From Paenibacillus sp. RC67 (GTDB lineage Bacteria > Bacillota > Bacilli > Paenibacillales > NBRC-103111): a stretch of DNA of 64,000 nucleotides. Each line of letters starts with the position of its first letter. The first letter of the stretch is position 1. The translations under genes and the position numbers were made by a program. The DNA lies in NCBI RefSeq assembly GCF_030020805.1, contig NZ_CP125098.1:6533501-6597500 (forward strand). The letters are read 5' to 3'. Positions 43,974 through 52,085 of the stretch are shown here, one piece after another. Below the pieces are notes generated by a model. That model was not told the origin of the DNA, made no database searches, and worked only from the letters and a program-made list of their open reading frames with translations.

Positions 43974-44345
43974 TTATTTGATGGGATAAGCTATAACGGA
44001 CATAAGAGCGTTCTCAGCCTGAGTCGCATCCAAGCGACTGTATTGCACAATAATAGGAATACTGCTCTTCACTTCAATCGCATAAGGAACGCCGACGGGT
44101 ATGTACGTCCCATCATTATTTAATGAGCTCGTGCGGATATGCTTCGTACGGCGTGCTGGAACGACTTCCGCGATATTCTCTATCGGATCGCGATCCTCAA
44201 AGAAGATGGTAATGGTCAGCTCGGCATCCTCCGATGCGGTATTCAATACACAAATCGATTCATGGCTGGTCAACGCCCCGGAGCTGAGCTCCGGGATGTA
44301 ACCGTCAGGAATGATCCATACCTTTTCCCCTGTGGCTGATGGCAT
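43974..44345 (-). CDS. Anabaena sensory rhodopsin transducer (ASRT)-like protein
   Basis: 123 residues of the sensory rhodopsin transducer family (PF07100): [45 protein letters not shown] and [20 protein letters not shown]. In Anabaena this beta-sandwich tetramer partners a rhodopsin; no rhodopsin is present here. Located between rhaEW and rhaA, where a mutarotase (RhaM) often sits, so a sugar-related role is suggested. AAAGGAGG lies 8 bases before the ATG. Confidence 0.85.
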   Translation of the reverse strand: MPSATGEKVWIIPDGYIPELSSGALTSHESICVLNTASEDAELTITIFFEDRDPIENIAEVVPARRTKHIRTSSLNNDGTYIPVGVPYAIEVKSSIPIIVQYSRLDATQAENALMSVIAYPIK

Positions 44346-44393
44346 GTGATACGCCTCCTTTAAATAATATCCATTTAACTAATTTACGTATAA

Positions 44394-46463
44394 TTAACGA
44401 GTAAATGCAGCAGGTACGCCGCCATCGATGGTCAGCATGCAGCCTGTTGTTTTATCCGATTTCGAAGAAGCAAAGAATGCGATGCCTTCCGCAATATCGC
44501 GAGGGTAAATATTTACAAGCAAGGTTGTGCGTTTACGATAGTGCTCTTCCAGTTGATCCGGTTCGATGCCGTATGCTGCGGCACGTTCATTACGCCAGCT
44601 TCCGTTCCAGATTGCAGAACCTTGCAGGATCGCATCGGGCAGAATCGTATTAACACGAATACCGAATTCTCCGCCCTCTGCAGCTACGCAGCGTGCAAGA
44701 TGAGCTTCCAGTGCTTTTACAGAGCTGTAGGCAGATGCGCTTTTGCCTGCATAAACCGAGTTTTTGGAGCCGATGAATACCATGTTACCACCGATAGCTT
44801 GTTCCTTCATCAGGATGAACGCTTCACGAGCAACGAGGAAATATCCTGTTCCAAGCACGTTCATATTCAAATTCCATTCTTTCAAGGACGTTTGGTCGAA
44901 TGGGCTGGAAGTGGCAAGACCTGCGTTATTGACAATAATATCTACACCGCCATAAGTGATTGCCGTTTCTGCATAAGCGGCTTTGATCATCTCTTCGCTG
45001 GTTACATCCATCTTAACCGCGATTGCACGATTCTCACCATACTTCGCGTTGATTTCCGAAGCTACATTCTGTGCACCTTCAAGGTTAAGATCTGCCAGAA
45101 CAACATGCGCGCCTTCAGAAACTAAACGACGTGCTGTTTCGCTACCGATTCCGCCAGCTCCGCCGGTGATGAAAGCAATTTTACGTGAAAATTCAGCTTC
45201 TGCCGGAGCCAAGGATAGCTTGTAAAGCTCAAGCGGCCAGTACTCTACGTTGTAAGATTCATTTTCACTAAGGGATACGAATTGCCCAAGTGCCGTAGCG
45301 CCTCTCATAACTGCAATCGCACGGTGATACAAAGCGCCGCTTACTTGAGACATAGCCCAGCTTTTACCGGTATTGATCATACCAACGCCAGGAATGAGAA
45401 TAACGCGCGGCGCGGCTTCGAACATGACATCTCCATCATTTTTGTTGCGGTCAAAATAGGCTTTATATTCTTCTTTATATGCTGCAATACCTTCTTTTAA
45501 TTTCGCTTTCAGTCCGTCAATATCATCCGCATTAGGAGTCCAATCAATGAACAATGGAACCACTTTCGTGTGAACGAGATGATCCGGGCAAGCCGCTCCA
45601 ACTTGGGAAAGGGCTGCGGAGCTTTGTCCTCCTACGAATTGCAGTACATCTTCAGCGTCGTCGAAGGAAAGAATCATTTTCTTAGCATCACTTACTGCGC
45701 CGCGGATCGTTGGCATCACTTGTGCAGCAACGCTTCTACGTTCTTCAGCAGTCAAAGCGCCATGCTTCACGCCGCCAAAAACCTGGCTTTCTTTAACACG
45801 TGCTTCGATAAAGCTTTCCGCTTCGGTAATGATCTTGATCGTTTGAGCATAAGCCTCTTCAGAAGTTTCACCCCAAGTAACCAGACCATGCTTCTCCATC
45901 AGAACAAGCTCAGCTTTAGGGTTGTTCAATACGCCTTCAGCTATCATTTTGGATAGTTTGAAACCAGGACGGATATAAGGAACCCATACGAAACGGTCTC
46001 CAAAAATTTCAGTAGCCAACGCTTTACCGTTATCTGCGCAGCAAAGACTGATGATAGAATCCGGGTGAGTATGATCAACATGTTTGAATGGTAGGAATGC
46101 ATGAAGCAAAGTTTCAATAGAAGCACGTGGATGTTTAGCATCAATCATACAGTTCGCCAAGTAGGCGACCATTTCTTCATCAGGCATTTCGTCTTTCTCG
46201 AACAATGGACGAATATCATCCATGCGCAAGCCGGTAAAATTAGATGCCTTCATAGTTGCTAGATCAGAGCCGCTGCCTTTAACAAACATAACTTCGATGT
46301 CACGACCACGGAAATCTTTTACGATCGTTTTACTAGAGGTATTGCCACCCCCGTAATTGCATACACGACGATCTGTACCTATCAAATTAGAGCGATAAAC
46401 CAATTGATCGAGACCTGTAACCTGCTCTGCTGCTTTAGACGCTTCCCACAAACTTTGTACCAT
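44394..46463 (-). CDS. rhaEW: Bifunctional rhamnulose-1-phosphate aldolase/lactaldehyde dehydrogenase-type SDR (RhaEW)
   Basis: 689 residues. N-terminal class II aldolase domain (about 20-270) with zinc ligands in HVDHTHPDSI and substrate loop FVKGSGSDLATMK; C-terminal short-chain dehydrogenase (about 425-689) with ITGGAGGIGSETARRL, NNAGLA and catalytic YSSVK. It splits rhamnulose-1-phosphate to DHAP and L-lactaldehyde and handles the aldehyde in one chain, as YuxG does in Bacillus. GGAGG lies 7 bases before the ATG. First gene of the rha operon. Confidence 0.95.
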   Translation of the reverse strand: MVQSLWEASKAAEQVTGLDQLVYRSNLIGTDRRVCNYGGGNTSSKTIVKDFRGRDIEVMFVKGSGSDLATMKASNFTGLRMDDIRPLFEKDEMPDEEMVAYLANCMIDAKHPRASIETLLHAFLPFKHVDHTHPDSIISLCCADNGKALATEIFGDRFVWVPYIRPGFKLSKMIAEGVLNNPKAELVLMEKHGLVTWGETSEEAYAQTIKIITEAESFIEARVKESQVFGGVKHGALTAEERRSVAAQVMPTIRGAVSDAKKMILSFDDAEDVLQFVGGQSSAALSQVGAACPDHLVHTKVVPLFIDWTPNADDIDGLKAKLKEGIAAYKEEYKAYFDRNKNDGDVMFEAAPRVILIPGVGMINTGKSWAMSQVSGALYHRAIAVMRGATALGQFVSLSENESYNVEYWPLELYKLSLAPAEAEFSRKIAFITGGAGGIGSETARRLVSEGAHVVLADLNLEGAQNVASEINAKYGENRAIAVKMDVTSEEMIKAAYAETAITYGGVDIIVNNAGLATSSPFDQTSLKEWNLNMNVLGTGYFLVAREAFILMKEQAIGGNMVFIGSKNSVYAGKSASAYSSVKALEAHLARCVAAEGGEFGIRVNTILPDAILQGSAIWNGSWRNERAAAYGIEPDQLEEHYRKRTTLLVNIYPRDIAEGIAFFASSKSDKTTGCMLTIDGGVPAAFTR

Positions 46464-46482
46464 GACTATACCTCCGCTTAGA

Positions 46483-46572
46483 TGTTTATTTTATTTTGTT
46501 TACATCTTATCATATTTGTTTATTTTTGAATACTGTGTTTTTTTATATAAAACAAAACAAAACAAAAACAAT
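46483..46572. promoter_or_regulatory. rha operon control region with repeated TTTGTTT motifs
   Basis: AT-rich stretch with several copies of TTTGTTT or its complement AAACAAA (near 46488, 46516, 46552-46570). DeoR-family repressors commonly bind such direct repeats. Exact -35/-10 elements cannot be assigned with confidence. Confidence 0.45.
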
Positions 46573-46591
46573 TAAAGAGCTCTGCGAACTA

Positions 46592-46641
46592 TAAACGGCA
46601 GCCTTGGACGATAATAACATCCTAGACTGCCGCTGTTTTTT
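46592..46641 (+). terminator. Orphan terminator hairpin
   Basis: CGGCAG/CTGCCG outer stem and CCTTGGAC/ATCCTAG-like inner stem, followed on the plus strand by CTGTTTTTT. No plus-strand gene precedes it; it may act on antisense transcripts or, weakly, on minus-strand readthrough from ftsW. Confidence 0.5.
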
Positions 46642-46709
46642 GCGTACATATATTACTTTCAAGCCAGTGCCTCGCCTTTACTGGACTTATCTTATAGTTA
46701 CCGAGGTTC

Positions 46710-46752
46710 GAAAAAAAGAGACTGCGTCGGATTTTCATCCTCCACAGTCTCC
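46710..46752 (-). terminator. Terminator after ftsW
   Basis: On the minus strand GAGACTG/CAGTCTC with inner GGAT-GAAA-ATCC, followed by seven T. The 46753-47011 stretch shows no convincing gene. Confidence 0.8.
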
Positions 46753-47011
46753 ATTGTCTTGCCTAAACACACTCTCTCTACCTCTAGGGCAGTTCCATTC
46801 GTATGAATATTCCACCCTAGGTCGGCGTAAAACTAAACCTTGTTTCATATCTCTTTTATATCTCTCTAGTTGTCTTTATCTATTAGGGAAAGATTCACTT
46901 TCCGGGAACAACATGCCGACATCTTCATAGACGGGGCCTGATTTCATTATGTTGCAAGATACCGAGTGGTAAAATAAGGTATATCTATTGATCAGCATCC
47001 CTTGGCCATAG

Positions 47012-48140
47012 CTAGCTTTGACTAATTCGTTTCATATTACGCAATCGATTTCTCTCTCGAGAAATACTTAGCAGGATGCCGATACCCGCCAAACAAACCA
47101 GCATGGAGGAGCCTCCATAGCTTATCAAGGGAAGCGGTACTCCGGTTATTGGCATACACCCTGTGACAGCCCCTATATTAAATACGAATTGAATCCCTAT
47201 CATACTGACAATACCTGTCCCTAGCAATAGACCAAAAAAAATTGGAACTTTGAAACGCAACAATAAAACCTCTCGCAAGGAAAATAGCATAAATCAGTAT
47301 AAAGAATACAACCCCTACAAAGCCTAACTCTTCCCCCATAATAGCGAATATAAAATCCGTATGGGCTTCGGGCAAATATCGCAGCTTCTGGATGATTTTA
47401 CCAATTCCTGCGCCTGTCAACCCGCCGTGGCCTAAAGCAAAAAGCGATTGAATCAGCTGATAGCCTGTTCCGGAGGAATCCTCCCAAGGATTCATAAAGG
47501 AAGTAATTCTCTCTAGGCGATAGCTTTTGGATACAGCTAAATAAACACAGATGGGCGCAATAACGAAGACTAGTTTCAATAGATGCCATAAATTCGCCCC
47601 TCCCATAATAATAATAGTACCCGAAACGAATAGAAGAATCAGACTGGAACCAAAGTCCGGCTGAAGTAGAATAAGAAAAGCAACGAACCCCGTCAATAAT
47701 AACAAAGGAGATAATCCCGTTTTGAAATCACGTATCTTATCTCCTTTTTTATCTATTAAAGCAGCCAAGAAGATAACGACAGATATTTTGACGAATTCAG
47801 TAGGCTGAATGCCAAAGCTTCCAACACCGATCCATCGTTTGGCACCATTAATTTGAACACCCACGACAAGCACGAGTATCAGTGTTACAATCGAAGCCAA
47901 CAGCAGTGGTCGTGACCATCGCTTTAATATTTGAAAAGGAACGTTCATAAGAACAACCATCAACAACAGACCGAGGAATGAGAAGATGAATTGCTTTTTC
48001 ACGAAATACCAACTCGTATCATATTTATATAAGGCATTGGCAGAGCTTGCACTAAATACCATAATTAATCCAAATCCCACGAGTGAAATAGTTAAAAATA
48101 GCAATAAGAAATCCGGTTTTCCCCTTGTAGATGTGTTCAC
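47012..48140 (-). pseudogene. FtsW/RodA/SpoVE-family glycosyltransferase, frameshifted
   Basis: Two overlapping frames make one protein of about 375 residues. Frame 1 (from GTG 48140) covers nine helices: LVGFGLIMVFSASS, NGAKRWIGVGSFGIQPTEFVK, GGLTGAGIGKIIQKLRYLPE, TDFIFAIMGEELGFVG. Frame 2 supplies LLGTGIVSMIGIQFVFNIG and PLPLISYGGSSML, the FtsW end. The switch is at a run of eight A on the plus strand (47234-47241); removing one base restores the frame. SEDS proteins polymerise peptidoglycan. AAGGGG precedes the GTG. Real mutation, slippery variation or read error cannot be told apart. Lies 45 bases after mgtE. Confidence 0.85.
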
Positions 48141-48185
48141 TCTACTAATCCCCTTTTTTATTTCGCCAAATAGGTATGACAGGTA

Positions 48186-49523
48186 TTATAGTTTGAGCAA
48201 TATTTTGGCAATAGTAAAGTAGATGATAAGGCCTGTCCCATCTACCAATGTCGTAATGAAAGGCCCCGACACGACAGCGGGGTCCGCTTTCAGCTTATGC
48301 AATAGTAATGGCAGGATAGCGGCAACAAAGGAAGCCCAAATGACGATGGACATAGCCGTTATGGCAACGACCAATCCAACATTCGTTTCAACCCCAAGAA
48401 ATAAGGCTCGTACATAAGCGATCAGTGAAATGGAGGCCCCCGTCATAAGACCTGTGGTTATTTCCTTTCGTATTACTTTAAAAATATCGCGAAACTGTAC
48501 TTCACCTACCGCAAGCGCGCGGACTAAAGTGGATACGGTTTGGGTTCCCGTGTTCCCTCCCGTCCCTATGAGCAGTGGGACAAAGAATGCCAGTGCAATG
48601 ACCTCAGAGAGCGTTTCCTCATAGTGTCTTAGAACCGTACCCGTATATGCTTCCGCTACAAACAAAATCAATAGCCAAACGATCCGTTTTCTGTACAAAT
48701 GAAATACAGAGGTTTTGAAATAAGCTTCTGTCAATGGCTGACTTCCGCCCAGTTTATGAATATCCTCGGTCGCTTCATCCTGTATGACATCAATCAAATC
48801 ATCAACAGTAATAACACCAATAAGTCGGTTCTGTCCATCTACCACGGGTAGGGCTACCAGATCATAGCGAGATAATAGCTCCGCGGCTTCCTCTTGCTCC
48901 ATAGTGGCCGGTACAGAAATGACTTCCCCCATGACAATGTCTTCCAGTCGAGTTTGAGGTTCGGATAAAATGATTTTTTTCAATGAAACGACGTCTAGAA
49001 GCTCACCTTTCATTCCAGTCACATAGACATAGGAAGTGATCTCGGCATCATGCCCAATTTTACGGATATGCTGCAGCGTTTTTTCAATGGTCCATGAGCT
49101 GCGTGCAGCAATATAATCTATCGTTGCCAAGCTTCCAGCGGTATGCTCCGGGAATGTCATTAGCGTTTGGACCTTATCCCGATAATCTTTTGGAAGCAGA
49201 TTCAACAGCTTGACGGCCTGATGCCGATGAATGGCTAGCATCATATCAGCAACTACGTCCCCTGACATTTTGTTCAGCACCTGGGAAGTCTCATTTTCCT
49301 CTAAATGATTAAGAATCTGATACTGCAATACAGGCTCCAAATATTCCATGATTTCCGCAGCTATATCGGCAGGAAGCAGCCTCATCAATTGGAGTTGTTC
49401 TGCTCTATCCAGTTTTTCTACACAGACGGCCAAGTCGAAGGGCCTGGAATTTTCTGCGAAGGACAACACTGAATTTTTATCAGCATTCGATAGTAAATTC
49501 TTCATTTCTTCCAGTTGAATCAT
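48186..49523 (-). CDS. mgtE: Magnesium transporter MgtE
   Basis: 445 residues. N-terminal superhelical domain (1-125), CBS pair (about 130-250, with VTGMKGELLDVVSLK and LPVVDGQNRLIGVITVDDLI) and five-helix pore (about 280-445) with FVPLLIGTGGNTGTQ and ADPAVVSGPFITTLVDGTG, where the Asp binds Mg in the pore. The CBS/N domains close the channel at high Mg. AAGGAG lies 9 bases before the ATG. It lies in the transcript headed by the M-box riboswitch at 54327-54497, directly after a decayed paralogue. Confidence 0.94.
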   Translation of the reverse strand: MIQLEEMKNLLSNADKNSVLSFAENSRPFDLAVCVEKLDRAEQLQLMRLLPADIAAEIMEYLEPVLQYQILNHLEENETSQVLNKMSGDVVADMMLAIHRHQAVKLLNLLPKDYRDKVQTLMTFPEHTAGSLATIDYIAARSSWTIEKTLQHIRKIGHDAEITSYVYVTGMKGELLDVVSLKKIILSEPQTRLEDIVMGEVISVPATMEQEEAAELLSRYDLVALPVVDGQNRLIGVITVDDLIDVIQDEATEDIHKLGGSQPLTEAYFKTSVFHLYRKRIVWLLILFVAEAYTGTVLRHYEETLSEVIALAFFVPLLIGTGGNTGTQTVSTLVRALAVGEVQFRDIFKVIRKEITTGLMTGASISLIAYVRALFLGVETNVGLVVAITAMSIVIWASFVAAILPLLLHKLKADPAVVSGPFITTLVDGTGLIIYFTIAKILLKL

Positions 49524-49555
49524 GTAGAGGTACTCCTTCGTGATCGAATAAATGG

Positions 49556-50615
49556 TTAAGCTGTTACAAGGGGGATAAGAAGCGCCGCGACACCATAGTA
49601 AACAAACAGAGCCAAGATATCATTTAAGGTGGTTACCACCGGCCCAGAAGCAAAGCAACAAGTCCACAGACGATCCCTGTCAGCAGCCCAACACCCGCTT
49701 CCTTTCCAAGTAATTGCCATCTATCTTTCGTGTTTAATGGGTTCATTGTCATTTTCCGAATGACAACCGAAAGGGATTGTATTCCACTGTTTCCCGACAT
49801 CCCGAGAATGACCGGAATGAAAATAGTGAGCATTGCGATATGCTGGAGTGATGTAAGAAAGGGCGCCATTATTTCAGTCATCAAAAATCCGGTCAATGTA
49901 AGCCCGATGAGCCAAGGAAGTGTTTGACTAACAGACCTTAATGTATTGGATGAAAAGAGCAGCCCGTTTTTAAGCGCGGCGAAATTTTGAATTCGTAAAG
50001 CAATCCTTTCTTCCAATAGTTTAAGAATGTCATCCATAGTTATGATGCCTATCATAACGCCTTTTTTATCCGTGACAGGCAGAGCCTGGAGATTATATTT
50101 CTTTATCATTTCCGCAGCTGTAGCTTGCTCGGCTTGAGCGGGGATAGAGATAATCTTCGTTCTCATAAGTGACTCCATTGTACTATCTGTCGGGGCTTGC
50201 AAGAGATGATACATAGAAACCATACCTATCAAACGATGGCTCTGATCAGCTACATAAAGATCATAATGGCTTTTATCTTCCGTTGAGAAGCGTAAGCCAT
50301 TCAGAACCTCTTTCTATTTCCGAAACATAGTTATTATCTAGCCCCGTCACAACAAGCTTTCGATCTTCCAGACCCAAGACCTGAAAGATTTCTGCAAATT
50401 CATCGGGTTGTAAAAACTGGAGAACCGTTTGACGATGACCTTTCATCCAACGCCAAAAAGAAAGCCGCCCGGTCTGCAGCATGCAGGCTCAATAGAACCG
50501 TTTTGAACTGTTCTCTATTTTTTTGCGACAATAGCCATTTAAGAGATTCGATAACCGATGCATTGGGCTCATTATACAAGGAGTTCATTAGTGAACGTTC
50601 CTCCTCTTGCTCCAC
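49556..50615 (-). pseudogene. Decayed second mgtE
   Basis: MgtE-like segments in several frames: N domain from GTG 50615 (MNSLYNEPNASVIESLK, HAADRAAFFLALDE), then GHRQTVLQFLQPDEFAEIFQ in another frame, then CBS and pore parts from about 50285 (IGMVSMYHLLQAP, LPVTDKKGVMIGIITMDDIL, IPVILGMSGNSGIQSLSVVI), then ASGPVVTTLNDILALFVYYG to the stop at 49556. Two frameshifts fit single extra bases (in GAAAGG near 50437 and AGAGGTT near 50315), and about 60 pore residues are missing before ASGPVV. It has its own 27-bp box upstream. Probably non-functional. Confidence 0.82.
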
Positions 50616-50644
50616 TTCTGTCCTCTATTTTATATTCATAAGGA

Positions 50645-50671
50645 AAATAAAAGGTTATGAAAAGGTTAAAA
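50645..50671 (-). promoter_or_regulatory. Repeated 27-bp regulatory box upstream of the decayed mgtE
   Basis: Minus strand TTAACC-N5-ATAACC within a 27-bp sequence that differs by one base from the box at 52059-52085. TATAAA follows at a promoter-like distance. Half-sites recur every 11 bp, as for OmpR/PhoP-type response regulators. Confidence 0.6.
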
Positions 50672-50693
50672 TCACTCGCTTCCTTTTAATAAC

Positions 50694-50724
50694 AAAAAAG
50701 AGACTGCCCTATAGCAGACTCTTG
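50694..50724 (-). terminator. Terminator after the PAP2 gene
   Basis: On the minus strand GAGTCTGC-TATA-GGGCAGTCTC is followed by TTTTTT. Confidence 0.75.
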
Positions 50725-50772
50725 GATTGGATGGAATACCTTAAACTAGAGGTATCCGGTTCTTATTCTCGT

Positions 50773-51459
50773 TCACATGGCTTCTGATTTCGAAGAGGAT
50801 CTTAGCTCTCGGTATTCCATAAATCGTTGGAACAGCCAAATCATCAGGGTCAACCAGGCTCCGCTGACCATCAATGCCGCTATGATGTCACTGGGGTGGT
50901 GCACGCCAAGATAGATACGGCTTATACAGATCATCCCAATCATAAGGACGCTCGACACTATCAGAAGACTTCGTCTTTGCTTTGTAGATACATGCCTCCA
51001 CAAGAGAAAAACCAAAGCCCCATACAATGCAAAGGCTCCCATTGCATGGCCGCTGGGAAAGCTGTACCCAGACTCCTCTATCAGACGATAAACACTCGGA
51101 CGCTCCCGCTGGAAGCCCCCTTTCATTATCTGATTTATAACAGCCGATCCACCCACAACCCCGCTAAAAAAAATGAGCTCCATACGATGCCCCAGTACGA
51201 AGTATAAAAAAATCATGGCCAGTAAGATAATGACTACACAACCTTTGGTTGAACCTATGGCAGTGAACATTTTCATGACTACGGTTAAGCTGGGGTTTTC
51301 GAAGCTTTGCACGAAAGCAGCCAGATGTACGTCCAATGAGTTTATCGGGTATTCGCTGGTTGCAACAGCCACTGCGCCAAAGCCTATAAGCAGTATAAAA
51401 GCCAAGAATAACATGTAGTAATTGGGTTGTGCTTTTCTCAAATCTAATCCTACTTTCAT
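50773..51459 (-). CDS. PAP2 family phosphatase
   Basis: 228 residues, six membrane helices. Phosphatase motifs are complete: KGGFQRERP (C1), YSFPSGHAMG (C2) and SRIYLGVHHPSD (C3) with the active site facing outward; typical substrates are undecaprenyl pyrophosphate, phosphatidic acid or phosphatidylglycerophosphate. It follows the VCBS lipoprotein gene by 7 bases without a clear ribosome site, so translation is probably coupled. Part of the M-box-controlled cluster. Confidence 0.9.
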   Translation of the reverse strand: MKVGLDLRKAQPNYYMLFLAFILLIGFGAVAVATSEYPINSLDVHLAAFVQSFENPSLTVVMKMFTAIGSTKGCVVIILLAMIFLYFVLGHRMELIFFSGVVGGSAVINQIMKGGFQRERPSVYRLIEESGYSFPSGHAMGAFALYGALVFLLWRHVSTKQRRSLLIVSSVLMIGMICISRIYLGVHHPSDIIAALMVSGAWLTLMIWLFQRFMEYRELRSSSKSEAM

Positions 51460-51466
51460 GAATGTA

Positions 51467-52009
51467 TTAAGGAATATTATTCAAATCGAGATGCCCGTGG
51501 TACCCTTTTTTTGCAGCTAGTTCTAATGTATTGTTGTTCCATTCATAAATATCGAGCCCATTTCCTCCCGCACCTAAGGACCATCCCAAAACAAGCTCCG
51601 GACGCCCGTCCTTATTCACATCAGCAAACCCCACACTATCTAGACCGTAGCCGAATCCCAATGTATCCCAAATGATCCGCCATTCCTCTTTATATTGCTT
51701 CAACAGTGCAGCTTTGAGCTTTCTTTTGTTGAGGACATCCTCTTCGTATACAACTATAGCCTCATTGATGCCATCTCCGTCTACATCTCCGAATGCAACG
51801 CTATGACCTTCTTTACCATGAACTGAAGCTAACAATCGGGCTCCATCAGGCAGTAAGGTTCGAAGGGTTGTAGTCCATTTATCCTTTTGGACGGTTTCTT
51901 CGGAGACCGGAGGTTTTATTAAATCGATGGGTGACGCAGGCATTCCGCAACCGCCAAGCCATACTATCGTCGTCAACATGAGCCCTGTCGAAATCAGCCT
52001 TTTTAACAT
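51467..52009 (-). CDS. Lipoprotein with VCBS/FG-GAP calcium-type repeats
   Basis: 180 residues. Lipobox LGGC at residues 18-21 gives a membrane-anchored extracellular protein; two beta-propeller blades carry metal loops DVDGDGINEA and DVNKDGRPEL, the second followed by LGWSLGAGGNGLDIYEW. Such loops bind Ca or Mg, which fits an operon under Mg control. AGGAGG lies just before the ATG. Preceded by a 27-bp box of its own. Confidence 0.8.
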   Translation of the reverse strand: MLKRLISTGLMLTTIVWLGGCGMPASPIDLIKPPVSEETVQKDKWTTTLRTLLPDGARLLASVHGKEGHSVAFGDVDGDGINEAIVVYEEDVLNKRKLKAALLKQYKEEWRIIWDTLGFGYGLDSVGFADVNKDGRPELVLGWSLGAGGNGLDIYEWNNNTLELAAKKGYHGHLDLNNIP

Positions 52010-52058
52010 TTGTCCTCCTACTCCTCGACTATTAAAATTGATTTTATATTTTTTTGGT

Positions 52059-52085
52059 AAATAAAAGGTTATGAAAAAGTTAAAA
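52059..52085 (-). promoter_or_regulatory. Repeated 27-bp regulatory box upstream of the lipoprotein gene
   Basis: Minus strand TTAAC-N6-ATAAC-N6-TTTAC (11-bp period), nearly identical to 50645-50671, followed by TATAAAAT. It lies between the restored end of the kinase gene (52098) and the lipoprotein start, so an internal promoter under the local response regulator is likely. Confidence 0.65.

Noticed and set aside
44541-45125. 194-codon plus-strand ORF
   Set aside because: Antisense to rhaEW, whose aldolase and SDR motifs are intact; no ribosome site.
46753-47011. Possible 23-codon ORF on the minus strand downstream of ftsW
   Set aside because: No ribosome site and several stops directly upstream in frame; probably noncoding.
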